A stretch of DNA of 40,806 nt from Clostridiaceae bacterium (GTDB lineage: Bacteria; Bacillota; Clostridia; Oscillospirales; Acutalibacteraceae): contig JAEELT010000001.1 in NCBI GenBank assembly GCA_016282855.1, positions 1 through 40,806 of the forward strand. Reading direction: 5' to 3'. Within the stretch, counting starts at the first letter, position 1. Each line of letters begins with the position of its first letter. The notes below the pieces were generated by a model that saw nothing but the letters and a program-made list of their open reading frames with translations, did no database searches and was not told where the DNA came from. Below are positions 25,399-35,761 of the stretch, one piece after another. A program made the translations under genes and the position numbers.

Positions 25399-25777
25399 AA
25401 AATTTAAAATCATTATCTCTGTTCTTACGCTCACTATTCTTATCCTTGCAATTTCAATTCCCGCCCTCGCTGCTGTAGACGATGATATCACAGAGAACGC
25501 TCAGCTCGTTGCTCAGCAGGAAGAAGACGCTGAGACTGAATCCGATAACAGCACTGTAAAATACAAAGCCTTATCCGCTGCGATCCTCGTAGCAATTGCG
25601 TCAACGGCCGGTGCCATTTCAATGGGTATTGCGGTTAAATCCGCATCGGACGGTATTTCCCGCCAGCCCGAAGCCGCAGGCAGCATCAGAACAAACACGA
25701 TGCTCGGTCTTGTTTTCATTGAAACAGCCATTATTTACGCGCTTATCGTTGCAATCATTATTATCTTCGTGCTTTAA
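25391..25777 (+). CDS. atpE: ATP synthase F0 subunit c with signal peptide and acidic N-terminal tail
   Basis: 128 residues. The C-terminal ~70 are a normal c hairpin: a Gly/Ala-rich first helix, the polar loop RQPEAAG (91-97), and a second helix with the ion-binding Glu111 in FIETAIIYAL. Unusually, a signal peptide (residues 1-28, ending in PALAA) and an acidic tail (29-55, containing DDDITENA and QQEEDAETESD) precede the hairpin. Met78 stands where Na+-type c subunits have Gln in helix 1, although the ET-x-x-x-Y pattern of helix 2 resembles Na+ enzymes. I chose ATG 25391, with GAGG upstream. An in-frame start at 25331 would lie wholly inside atpB. Confidence 0.92.
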   Translation: MNKKFKIIISVLTLTILILAISIPALAAVDDDITENAQLVAQQEEDAETESDNSTVKYKALSAAILVAIASTAGAISMGIAVKSASDGISRQPEAAGSIRTNTMLGLVFIETAIIYALIVAIIIIFVL

Positions 25778-25792
25778 ACGGAGGGATTTTAA

Positions 25793-26281
25793 ATGCCACT
25801 CAATATTGATATTCAGCAGATTCTGCTGCATATGCTGAATTTTACCATCCTGTTTTTCGCTCTTTATTTTCTGCTGTATAAACCCATAAGGAATTTCAAC
25901 AGCAAAAGAGATAAATACTTTAAAGAGATGGAAAAAAAGACCGGCGGTGCAATGGAAGAAGCAAACAAAATAAAAAAAGAGTATGAAGAAAAAATTGCCG
26001 CTGTCGGCGATGAAGCTGAGAAAATAATCGCCGCAGCCGAGGAACAGGCATCGAAAAAATCAGACATGATTATTTCGAACGCCAAGCAGGAGGCTAACTC
26101 AATCATACTCAAAGCAAAAACGCGCGCCAATAAAGAAAAATCTGCAATTCTATCCTCCGCAAACAAAGAAATCAGGGAGCTTGCCGAGCAGGCAGCTGAA
26201 AAAATCGTTATTGAAGGTACGCTTGAGTCCTACGAAAGCTTCCTTGAAGCGGTTGAAAATACAAATGAAGAAAAGAACTGA
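25793..26281 (+). CDS. atpF: ATP synthase F0 subunit b
   Basis: 162 residues. One N-terminal membrane helix (about residues 10-28, LLHMLNFTILFFALYFLLY) continues into a long charged coiled coil rich in Glu, Lys and Ala. This is the peripheral stalk that holds F1 still against the rotor. Length and layout are normal. The end (TLESYESFLEAVE) is where b usually meets the delta subunit. No delta gene follows: only 5 bases separate its stop from the alpha gene, which carries a delta-like domain instead. Confidence 0.93.
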   Translation: MPLNIDIQQILLHMLNFTILFFALYFLLYKPIRNFNSKRDKYFKEMEKKTGGAMEEANKIKKEYEEKIAAVGDEAEKIIAAAEEQASKKSDMIISNAKQEANSIILKAKTRANKEKSAILSSANKEIRELAEQAAEKIVIEGTLESYESFLEAVENTNEEKN

Positions 26282-26286
26282 TTAAA

Positions 26287-28006
26287 ATGGATATTTCCGA
26301 AAACAAAGCAATTCTTTATTCAGATAAAACTCCGTCTGATACTCAGAGAGAACGGCTGCTCGCTTTTCTCAGATCAAAACACAACGTTGACGACTATGAT
26401 TTTATTGAAGACCTTTCCATAAAAGACGGTTTCAAGCTTATGGTCGGCGACGAAGTATATGACTGGACCAATGAAGGCAGACTCAGGCAGCTTAAAAACT
26501 TTATAGAAACACTCGGCGGCAAAGAGAACTATGTTCCCCTGCTCAGAGGCGCAGTTAACAAATGGAAGCCCGATGCGGTTGTTGAGGAGATCGGCAGAGT
26601 GACAAGAGTAGGTGACGGAATTGCAGCCGTTAGCGGGCTTGACAGCGCCGAATACGGTGAAATTCTCCTCTTTGAAAACGGCGTCAAAGGTATGGCTCTC
26701 GACCTTAAAGAAAATGAAATAGGCTGTGTACTGTTTGACAGGGATCAGGATGTTATGCAAGGCAGCACCGTTTCGAGGTCCGGGAAAGTCGCGGGTATGC
26801 CTGTTGGCGAGGAATTTATCGGCAGAGTTATAGATGCTCTCGGCAACCCGATTGACGAAAAGGGCGAAATCAAAGTTGAAAAATATTTTCCCATTGAGCA
26901 TCACGCTCCCGGTATAATTGACAGACAGAGTGTCAACACTCCTCTTGAAACAGGAATTCTTGCCATAGACTCTATGTTCCCCATAGGCAGAGGTCAGAGA
27001 GAGCTTATAATCGGAGACCGTCAGACCGGAAAAACATCAATTGCTATTGATACAATACTCAACCAGAACGGTAAGGGAGTTATTTGCATTTATGTAGCTA
27101 TCGGTCAGAAGGCCAGCTCCGTTTCCGGTATTGTAAACACACTTGAAAAATATGGAGCAATGAATTACACAACAGTTGTCAGTTCAACAGCTTCAGATCC
27201 GTCCCCTCTTCAGTATATTGCCCCCTATTCCGGCTGCACTCTTGCCGAGTATTTTATGAATCTCGGTCACGATGTGCTGATAGTTTATGATGACCTGTCA
27301 AAGCACGCTGTTGCTTACAGATCACTCAGCCTAATTCTCGGCAGGAAGCCGGGCAGAGAAGCATACCCCGGAGATATATTCTATCTTCATTCCCGTCTGC
27401 TTGAGCGCTCTGCCAACATGGCTGACAACAGAGGCGGCGGAAGCATTACCGCTCTGCCGATTGTTGAAACCCAAGCCGGTGACGTTTCCGCATACATACC
27501 CACAAACGTTATTTCAATCACAGACGGTCAGCTTTATCTTGAGAGCGATCTTTTCTTTTCCGGGCAAAGGCCGGCAATAAATGTTGGTCTTTCGGTTTCC
27601 CGTGTCGGCGGAAACGCTCAGTCAAAAGCTGTCAAATCAGCAAGCGGTTCACTAAGGCTTGATCTTGCTCAGTACAGAGAATTGGCGGCATTTATGCAGT
27701 TTGCCGGCGACCTGGATGAAAACACAAAGAAACAGCTTGATTACGGCTCCTGCCTTATGCGTATGCTCAGGCAGAAACAGCATATGCCCTATTCGCGGCA
27801 CAGGATAATAATCATTCTTATTGTTACGCTGTCTCATCTTATGTCGGCTGTAAAAGATGAAGACTATGAAGAGGTTATTTCATTGATTTGTACCGATATA
27901 GAACGCAACTATCTGCAGGTATGCCATTCAATAAATGAAGAGGGAAAACTTACTGAAGAAATGAAAAAGACAATTCTCTCTTCAGCCGCTGAAACCATTA
28001 AGAACT

Positions 28007-28014
<8 letters not shown>
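26287..28014 (+). CDS. atpA: ATP synthase F1 subunit alpha with N-terminal delta-like domain (fusion)
   Basis: 575 residues, about 60 more than usual. From about residue 76 it is a normal alpha subunit: RVGDGIAAVSGL (107-118), P-loop GDRQTGKT (243-250; 169-176 in E. coli), VAIGQKASS, YDDLSK and the SISRVGG-like LSVSRVGGNAQ. Residues ~8-75 do not belong to alpha. They resemble the C-terminal half of the delta/OSCP subunit, with a predicted helix, DLSIKDGFKL, then VGDEVYD and GRLRQLKNFI. The E. coli delta end has the same order: IDKSVMAG, AGDMVID, GRLERL. No other delta gene is in the operon. Residues 83-95 still look like the alpha N-terminal helix. The gamma gene overlaps its end by 8 bases. 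Confidence 0.93.
26308..26511 (+). other. delta/OSCP C-terminal-like domain within atpA
   Basis: Residues 8-75 of the alpha subunit align by eye with the last ~70 residues of bacterial delta. Shared features are a hydrophobic start, an amphipathic helix with Gln and Leu residues, D-x-S-I-x-x-G-F, G-D-x-V-x-D and G-R-L-x-x-L. The delta N-terminal six-helix domain, which normally binds the tips of the alpha subunits, has no counterpart here or elsewhere in the window. Confidence 0.75.
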
Positions 28015-30258
<2,244 letters not shown>

Positions 30259-30259
30259 T

Positions 30260-30514
30260 ATGGATATCAACCTGACAATCACCTCCAAATCGGGAGTGAT
30301 ATACAGCGGCCGCTGCTCTTCGCTGACTCTGCCGCTTGATGACGGGCTATACGAAATTCTTCCCAACCACTCGCCCGCTGTTATGGCTCTTGCTAAAGGA
30401 GTTCTTTGTTTTCAAAGCGGAGACAGCCGTTTAAAATTTAGTATTTCAGACGGAATATTAGTGTTTGAAAACAACTGTGCGCAGGTGCTTGCAGGCTCCT
30501 GTTCAAAATCTTGA
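30260..30514 (+). CDS. atpC: ATP synthase F1 subunit epsilon, short form without C-terminal domain
   Basis: 84 residues that cover only the N-terminal beta sandwich: GVIYSGRCSSLTLPLDDGLY, then LPNHSPAVMAL and KFSISDGILVFENN. The C-terminal two-helix domain (about 45-50 residues in E. coli), which brakes ATP hydrolysis, is absent. No frameshifted continuation is visible before the terminator. ATG 30260 is preferred to GTG 30251 because GGTGA (30250-30254) is well spaced for it; the GTG reading would make 87 residues. It is the last gene of the ATP synthase operon. Confidence 0.9.
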   Translation: MDINLTITSKSGVIYSGRCSSLTLPLDDGLYEILPNHSPAVMALAKGVLCFQSGDSRLKFSISDGILVFENNCAQVLAGSCSKS

Positions 30515-30522
30515 AATAATTG

Positions 30523-30555
30523 AAAAGGACATGCTTTAAGGCATGTCCTTTATCT
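30523..30555. terminator. bidirectional terminator after the ATP synthase operon
   Basis: AAAGGACATGC and GCATGTCCTTT form an 11-base-pair stem with a six-base loop. A/T runs on both sides let it serve the convergent gene ending at 30559 as well. Confidence 0.85.
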
Positions 30556-30558
30556 TTG

Positions 30559-30849
30559 TTATTTTGCAGCTTTCAGCTCTCTCTCAAGCCAGACGCTTCC
30601 TACATCAAGAGCATCAAAAAGACCTGTGCGTTCTGCTTTTTTGACTATTTTTTCTTTCATCTTGATAATAGTGGGATCTGTGCGGAAAAGCTGAAGATTA
30701 ATTTTCTCGGCTACTTCCTCGCCCTGAATTTCAGTGGTGCTCATTATCTGAAGAATTACAACCACGGGCTCATCCATATAGCCGTAGTAAATGGTATTGC
30801 CGTTTCTTACAAGGGGTCTGCCCTTGTACATAAGGAATTGATCAGCCAT
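30559..30849 (-). CDS. conserved-looking small protein of unknown function
   Basis: 96 residues that I do not recognise. It has no signal peptide and no membrane segment. The first half is beta-rich (GRPLVRNGNTIYYGYMDEP, then VVVILQIMST). The second half is charged and probably helical (EKINLQLFRTDP, then KMKEKIVKKAER), ending in VWLERELKAAK. It follows ireB by 17 bases on the same strand and is very likely co-transcribed. A ribosome-site-like GGGAG lies before the ATG. In many Firmicutes the gene after ireB is the RuvX resolvase, which this clearly is not. Confidence 0.8.
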   Translation of the reverse strand: MADQFLMYKGRPLVRNGNTIYYGYMDEPVVVILQIMSTTEIQGEEVAEKINLQLFRTDPTIIKMKEKIVKKAERTGLFDALDVGSVWLERELKAAK

Positions 30850-30866
30850 TATAATACTCCCAAAAA

Positions 30867-31115
30867 TTATTTAACATTCAGATAATTCTGAACCATGGCT
30901 CTGAGGAGCTCATCACGGTCAAGCTTTCTGACAAGGCTTCTGGCATTATTATGCGTGGTGATATAGGTCGGATCTTCGGAAAGAATATAGCCGACAATCT
31001 GGCTTATGGAATTGTAGCCCTTCTCGTTGAGAGCTTCATAAACAGCCTGAAGCGTCCTTTTCATCTCGGCTTCATTTTCATCTTTGATGGAAAACTTAAT
31101 TGTCTTGTCGGTCAT
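30867..31115 (-). CDS. ireB: IreB-family (UPF0297) regulatory phosphoprotein
   Basis: The 82-residue protein matches the IreB family along its whole length: an N-terminal Thr-rich strand (MTDKTIKFS), then [40 protein letters not shown] and [13 protein letters not shown]. In Enterococcus faecalis, IreB is a substrate of the Ser/Thr kinase IreK and acts in cell-wall stress and cephalosporin resistance. The N-terminal threonines Thr2 and Thr5 are candidates for phosphorylation here. CCGGAGG precedes the ATG. It is the first gene of a two-gene unit. Confidence 0.93.
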   Translation of the reverse strand: MTDKTIKFSIKDENEAEMKRTLQAVYEALNEKGYNSISQIVGYILSEDPTYITTHNNARSLVRKLDRDELLRAMVQNYLNVK

Positions 31116-31147
31116 TTTATCGCCTCCGGACTCATATCTTTGCTTGA

Positions 31148-31176
31148 ATTATAACGCATTTCGCATAATAATACAA
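31148..31176 (-). promoter_or_regulatory. putative promoter of ireB
   Basis: On the minus strand a perfect TATAAT (31153-31148) has a weak -35, TTGTAT (31176-31171), 17 bases upstream. Confidence 0.55.
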
Positions 31177-31221
31177 CAGTTTTTTTGAAATTAAGGCAAT
31201 TCTTAATAAAGTCTTAACAGT

Positions 31222-33585
31222 TTAAGCCTTAATAACTACGCCTATTTCAGAAAGATTATCAAGAATCTTATCTATCTTTTTCTGGACTTCTTCCATCTCA
31301 AGAGTTCTTTCCATATCAACAAAATTGAATCTGACTGTGATACTCTTGACACCTAGACGCTCAAATGTATCTATGATTTTGTAGCTCTCAAGCTCACTGA
31401 AGTTTTCGTTGACCCAACATTTCTCGAGCTCTGAAAATCTTGTGTTATCGGGAATAACGAGGGATAAATCATAATATACCGACTGCATATCGCTTGTCTC
31501 GGCAAACTCAATAGCATTCGCCCGAACGCTGTTGAATGAATCCATATCAAATTCAAAGCAAACAGCGGAACCGGTTTTATCAAATTTGAACTTATTGGAC
31601 GGGTGAAGTGCGCAGATTGTGCCGAAAGCAACACCGTTTGCCGATATTTCGGCTGTGTTCTTGGGATGCTGCCAATTATGCGCGGGAGCAATCTTTTTGT
31701 ATTCGGCTTTGGTCTGCTTGATTTCACTGACAATTGTGTTTATTACTTCAAGTGCCTTATAATAAAGCTCTTTTTCGCTGCCTGACTTGCTGTAAAGAAC
31801 GGCGCCGAGATGTTTTCTCTCGTTGCATGTGCCGTCTTCACGGGTACCGTCAACTACTCTGCCTATCTCAAAAACAGCGTAGCTTTCCGCAAAATCCTTG
31901 TTTTCATTAGATATAACAAGCAGAGTCGGAAGCATGGAGTTTCTCAGAACTCCGTTTTCGGAATTCTCAATATTGAGAACTTTAACATTATCCTCTACTT
32001 CTATACCGAGCTTTTTATACTTCCTGCCGTCGCACCATATATAAGAATTAACCTCGTGCATTGAGTATTTCTTGACAAGAATATCTTTGATTTCCTCATC
32101 TTCAGCTTTGGCATAGTCTGTTTTAACCGGCTTGAGAGGCATCATTGTTGTAGTGATATTGAAGTTATCATAGCCGTAAATTCTGGTGATTTCCTCAATA
32201 ATATCGGCTTTTATGGTAACATCCTTAGTTGCTCTCCAGGACGGCACCGAAACGGTGAACTCACCGCTGTTATAATCTACGCCGAAGCCGAGCGAAGTGA
32301 GAGTATGAATTATTCTTTCATCACTGATTTCAATGCCGGTGTATCTGTCTACATATTTCTTATCAAAAGAAAGAGTAATCTCAGGATACTTTCTGACATA
32401 CTTATCATTGACTTTTGAAGCGATTTTTGCGCCTGAGTCAATTGACTTGACTATGTAAGCAAATCTGCCGACAGCCTGAGCGCAGAGCTCGGGGTCAAGC
32501 ATTTTTTCATACCTTGCGGATGAGTCGGTTCTATGGCCGAGACGGGATGATGATTTACGCACGCTGATTCCGTCAAAGCAGGCTGATTCAAGCACAACAG
32601 CGCCTGTATCCTCAACTATTTCGGAATCGAGGCCACCCATAATGCCGGCAATCGCTACAGGAGTATCGTTGTTGTAAATCATCAGGGTGTTTTCATCGAT
32701 TTCTCTTTCTGTATTATCGAGTGTGGTAAATTTAATCTTTTCCTTGGGTGTACCTACTTTGATGCTGTCAATCATATTCGCGTTAAACGCGTGAGTCGGC
32801 TGACCGATTTCGAGCATAATATAGTTAGTAACATCAGCCAGAAGATTTATGGACCTCATGCCGCAGTAATAGAGACGGATCTGCATGGCAACAGGGCTCT
32901 CATTAACGGTGATATTATCCATCTTGAGAGCTTCATATCTGTAAACAAGGTCTTCTCTCTCGATTGTAACAGGCACCTGATAATCGCCGTCATAGCTCAG
33001 GTCATCAAGTGCAAGAGGCTTGAGTTCCCTGCCCGTAAGAGCGGCAAACTCCCTGGCAATTCCGTAATGGCCCCAAAGATCAGGCCTGTTTGTAAGAGAC
33101 TTGTTATCAACCTCAAACACGATATCTTCAATGGGATATAATTTTTTGATATCTTCGCCGCAGGGAGCGTCAGCCGGAAGCTCCAGTATGCCGGAATGAT
33201 CATCGCTCAGGCCGAGCTCTTTTGCAGAGCAGCACATACCTTCAGACTCATATCCGCCGACCGTGGCAACATTGATATCAGCTCCGGGTACTCTCGCGGG
33301 AGCAGCGGCAAGCGCAACCTTCATCCCTTCTCTGACATTGGGCGCACCGCAGACAATATTGTAAACTCTGTCTCCCCCGTCAACCTTAAGAAGATGGAGC
33401 TTCTTTGAATCGGGATGGTTTTCAACGGTAAGGATTTTGCCTACTATTACGTGATTTATATCCTTGCCTTTTTCATAAATATCTTCTACTTCAGCTGTGG
33501 CAAGAGTGAATTTGTTTATCAGTTCCTTGATATCAAACCCGCTGAGGTCCACATATTCTTTTATCCAGTTAATTGATACAAACAT
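31222..33585 (-). CDS. pheT: phenylalanine--tRNA ligase subunit beta
   Basis: The 787-residue subunit, of usual length. Order of parts: an N-terminal start (INWIKEYVDLS), a tRNA-binding OB domain (residues ~40-150, with NHPDSKKLHLLKVD and IVCGAPNVREGMKVALA), the B3/B4 editing region (SLTNRPDLWGHYGIAREFAA), the B5 domain with E-E-I-T-R-I-Y-G-Y-D, the pseudo-catalytic domain, and a C-terminal anticodon-binding ferredoxin-like domain (VNENFSELES to VRFNFVDMERTLE). It forms an alpha2-beta2 enzyme with PheS, encoded 15 bases upstream. It is controlled by the T-box leader before pheS. Confidence 0.97.
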   Translation of the reverse strand: MFVSINWIKEYVDLSGFDIKELINKFTLATAEVEDIYEKGKDINHVIVGKILTVENHPDSKKLHLLKVDGGDRVYNIVCGAPNVREGMKVALAAAPARVPGADINVATVGGYESEGMCCSAKELGLSDDHSGILELPADAPCGEDIKKLYPIEDIVFEVDNKSLTNRPDLWGHYGIAREFAALTGRELKPLALDDLSYDGDYQVPVTIEREDLVYRYEALKMDNITVNESPVAMQIRLYYCGMRSINLLADVTNYIMLEIGQPTHAFNANMIDSIKVGTPKEKIKFTTLDNTEREIDENTLMIYNNDTPVAIAGIMGGLDSEIVEDTGAVVLESACFDGISVRKSSSRLGHRTDSSARYEKMLDPELCAQAVGRFAYIVKSIDSGAKIASKVNDKYVRKYPEITLSFDKKYVDRYTGIEISDERIIHTLTSLGFGVDYNSGEFTVSVPSWRATKDVTIKADIIEEITRIYGYDNFNITTTMMPLKPVKTDYAKAEDEEIKDILVKKYSMHEVNSYIWCDGRKYKKLGIEVEDNVKVLNIENSENGVLRNSMLPTLLVISNENKDFAESYAVFEIGRVVDGTREDGTCNERKHLGAVLYSKSGSEKELYYKALEVINTIVSEIKQTKAEYKKIAPAHNWQHPKNTAEISANGVAFGTICALHPSNKFKFDKTGSAVCFEFDMDSFNSVRANAIEFAETSDMQSVYYDLSLVIPDNTRFSELEKCWVNENFSELESYKIIDTFERLGVKSITVRFNFVDMERTLEMEEVQKKIDKILDNLSEIGVVIKA

Positions 33586-33600
33586 TTCAGAACCTCCTTA

Positions 33601-34671
33601 TTATTTACTCTCGGGATTGACAAATGACTTTTCGGTAAACTGAGACAGCGATTTAAGATTGCCGCTGTTGAACACACGGATATCCTTAACTCCGTATCTC
33701 ATCATCGCGAGTCTGGTAAGACCGAGTCCGAACGCGAATCCGGTGTATTTTTCGGGGTCGATGCCGGCAGCGGTAAGCACATTGGGGTGAATCATTCCGC
33801 AGGGGCACAGTTCAAGCCAGCCGCTGTCCTTACAGGAGGAACAGCCTGTACCTCCGCAGATAAGGCACTGAATATCCAGCTCAAAACCGGGCTCAACAAA
33901 GGGGAAGAAACCGGGCCTTAAGCGCACGGTAATATCTCTCTGGAAGACCTCTGAAAGCATTGTCTTCATGAAATAAATCAGATTAGAAACAGATATATCC
34001 TTGTCAACCATTATGCCTTCCATCTGGAAGAAGGTGTTTTCGTGGCAGGCATCGATTTTTTCATTTCTGAAGCATCTGCCCGGGAAAATAGCCCTGATGG
34101 GATTGCCGTTTTCAAGATTGTTTTTATATTTCCTTAATATAGTATTCTGTGCGGCGGAAGTATGTGTTTTAAGAAGCTGATTTGAAGAGAGATAATAAGT
34201 ATCCTGCATATCTCTCGCAGGATGATGAGGAGGAATATTAAGAGCTTCAAAGCAGTTGTAATCATCGGTTATTTCCGAGTAATCCTCAACAGTAAATCCC
34301 ATAGAAGTGAAAATGCTTTCAACCTCTCTTTTTACAAGGGTAATGGGATGATAAGAGCCGAGGTCGTTGGATGAAGGCATTGATTCATCGTAACTCTCAG
34401 CGGCATCAATAAGAAGCTGCACTTCCTTTTTCTTGAGAATCTCAATTTTTTCTGCTATTGCAGATTCAATAAACTGCTTGAGTTCGTTAATAGTCTTTCC
34501 GGCTTCTTTCTTTTCCTCCGCAGAAGCATTTCTTAAATCCTGCATCAAGGCGGAAACATAGCCTTTTTTGCCCAGATACTCAATTCTGAGCTGATCTACA
34601 TCCGATACAGCTTTGAGCTCTTCACTTCTCTTTATGAATTTCTCGCGAAGTTCATCTGTTTTCAAAAACAT
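33601..34671 (-). CDS. pheS: phenylalanine--tRNA ligase subunit alpha
   Basis: The 356-residue catalytic subunit. An N-terminal coiled coil (residues ~1-90) is followed by the class II synthetase core. Motif 2 is FRNEKIDACHENTFFQMEG and motif 3 is GFAFGLGLTRLAMMRYGV. The segment with CLICGGTGCSSCKDSGW carries four cysteines in two CxxC pairs, a zinc-ribbon insertion seen in many Firmicute PheS proteins. ATG 34671 has AAAGGAA upstream, directly after the T-box terminator. It makes Phe-tRNA together with PheT. Confidence 0.97.
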   Translation of the reverse strand: MFLKTDELREKFIKRSEELKAVSDVDQLRIEYLGKKGYVSALMQDLRNASAEEKKEAGKTINELKQFIESAIAEKIEILKKKEVQLLIDAAESYDESMPSSNDLGSYHPITLVKREVESIFTSMGFTVEDYSEITDDYNCFEALNIPPHHPARDMQDTYYLSSNQLLKTHTSAAQNTILRKYKNNLENGNPIRAIFPGRCFRNEKIDACHENTFFQMEGIMVDKDISVSNLIYFMKTMLSEVFQRDITVRLRPGFFPFVEPGFELDIQCLICGGTGCSSCKDSGWLELCPCGMIHPNVLTAAGIDPEKYTGFAFGLGLTRLAMMRYGVKDIRVFNSGNLKSLSQFTEKSFVNPESK

Positions 34672-34690
34672 AGCAAAACATTCCTTTCAT

Positions 34691-34723
34691 AAAAAAAACC
34701 CCACTGTCAAATGACAATGAGGG
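34691..34723 (-). terminator. T-box leader terminator hairpin
   Basis: On the minus strand CCCTCATTGTCA and TGACAGTGGGG pair as an 11-base-pair stem with one bulged T, followed by eight T. It competes with the antiterminator formed by the T-box. Confidence 0.9.
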
Positions 34724-34928
34724 ACGGATATAACCGCGGTACCACCCTGCGTTCCCATAAAAACGGGCGCTCTGATGCCATAACGCGGCAAAACGTCAGC
34801 AGCTACTTCTGTTTCACTGCTGCCGCTCCGGGGTGAACTTCAGCAATAATCCGGTGCAGCCCGCTTACAGCCGATGACGGACTTTCTCTGGAAGCACGGA
34901 AATAATGCCTACTCTCCCCTTCTCAGCG
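34691..34928 (-). promoter_or_regulatory. T-box riboswitch leader of pheS-pheT (Phe-specific)
   Basis: The minus strand contains the universal T-box AGGGTGGTACCGCGG (34748-34734). About 90 bases upstream lies a Stem I with GGGGAGAGTAGG (around 34920-34909) and AGAGAAAGTCC. A TTC triplet at 34837-34835, in the context GAAGTTCACC, is the best specifier codon candidate and fits phenylalanine. When tRNA-Phe is uncharged it should pair with the T-box and prevent the terminator. This leader fills the 308-base gap between pheS and rpmF. I could not assign a clear promoter for it. Confidence 0.9.
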
Positions 34929-34954
34929 TTTGATAATTATCGGTATAAACTGAT

Positions 34955-34974
34955 AAAGGCAGGGATACCCTGCC
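34955..34974 (-). terminator. terminator after rpmF
   Basis: GGCAGGG and CCCTGCC form a perfect 7-base-pair stem with a three-base loop, followed on the minus strand by TTTAT. The T tract is short. Confidence 0.7.
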
Positions 34975-34979
34975 ATTAA

Positions 34980-35165
34980 TCAGTCTTCCTCAACTGTGAT
35001 GACCTGTCTGCCGTTGTAATAACCGCATTCGGGACAAAGTCTGTGAGATCTTTTGTACTCGCCGCAGTTGGGGCATTTCTCAAGCTGGGGAGCATTCATT
35101 TTCCAGACATTGGAACGTCTCTTATCTCTTCTTGCCTTGGAAACTCTTCTCTTAGGTACTGCCAT
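34980..35165 (-). CDS. rpmF: 50S ribosomal protein L32
   Basis: The 61-residue basic protein starts MAVPKRRVSKARRDKRRSN, the L32 hallmark. It carries four zinc-ribbon cysteines (CPNCG and CPECG). This is the zinc-binding form. It follows the DUF177 gene by 33 bases, a classic bacterial pairing, and shares its promoter. A strong AAGGAGGT site precedes the ATG. Confidence 0.97.
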   Translation of the reverse strand: MAVPKRRVSKARRDKRRSNVWKMNAPQLEKCPNCGEYKRSHRLCPECGYYNGRQVITVEED

Positions 35166-35198
35166 CTTAATAGCACCTCCTTAAAATATGTTAAAAAA

Positions 35199-35696
35199 TT
35201 ATTCGAAATCTGAAAACTGAGCCAGCGCAGCAAGGCGCGGATCAATTTCTTTTTTGCAGCTGCACGGGCCTTCGTTGAGATTTTTGCCGCAATTCGGGCA
35301 GAGACCTTTGCAGTCTTCGGAGCAAAGAAACTTAACGGGAAGCTGGAGAAGGAAATCTTCTCTGATTATATCATCAAGCTCAAGCTGAGAACCCTCTGCA
35401 AGAATGAAGCTGTCGTTATCATCATCATTGAGTGACCTTACAATGATATGCTCAACATCTGCGCAGGCCGGATATTTCACCTTTGCAGCGCATCTGTCAC
35501 ACTCAACATCAAGCACAGAATCGGCTTTAGCATCAAGCCTGACTATGCCGGTATGATTTCTGATTTCTCCTTTAATATTAACGGGAGAAGAAAACGGATG
35601 TAAACCGTTTACTGTTTCGCCGCTCAAATCAAGGCTGTAATCAATCTCCTGAAAGGCGCCTTCAGCGCTGAAAATAGGATCTAAATTTATAATCAT
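35199..35696 (-). CDS. DUF177/YceD-family protein
   Basis: 165 residues of the YceD/DUF177 family. The N-terminus is beta-rich, with the LDVECDRCAA pair in the middle. The C-terminus has the family pattern CSEDCKGLCPNCGKNLN, a cluster of cysteines likely to bind zinc, followed by DPRLAAL. In E. coli the relative next to rpmF is linked to 23S rRNA accumulation. The same gene order (DUF177 then rpmF) is kept here. Confidence 0.93.
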   Translation of the reverse strand: MIINLDPIFSAEGAFQEIDYSLDLSGETVNGLHPFSSPVNIKGEIRNHTGIVRLDAKADSVLDVECDRCAAKVKYPACADVEHIIVRSLNDDDNDSFILAEGSQLELDDIIREDFLLQLPVKFLCSEDCKGLCPNCGKNLNEGPCSCKKEIDPRLAALAQFSDFE

Positions 35697-35715
35697 ACAA
35701 AATCACGCAAATAGC

Positions 35716-35744
35716 ATTATATATTTAAAAAAGGAATTTGTCAA
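35716..35744 (-). promoter_or_regulatory. promoter of the DUF177-rpmF operon
   Basis: On the minus strand TTGACA (35744-35739) and TATAAT (35721-35716), both consensus, have a 17-base spacer. It lies just after the stop of the P-loop gene. Confidence 0.87.
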
Positions 35745-35761
35745 CAATTTTATTACCGTAA

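Noticed and set aside
30520-30885. 121-residue open frame on the + strand
   Set aside because: It starts in the terminator and is antisense to the 96-residue gene and part of the ireB unit; codon pattern and ribosome site favour the minus-strand genes.
31180-31221. Terminator after pheT
   Set aside because: Only a weak AT-rich hairpin (TTAAG with CTTAA) is present, with no stable stem.
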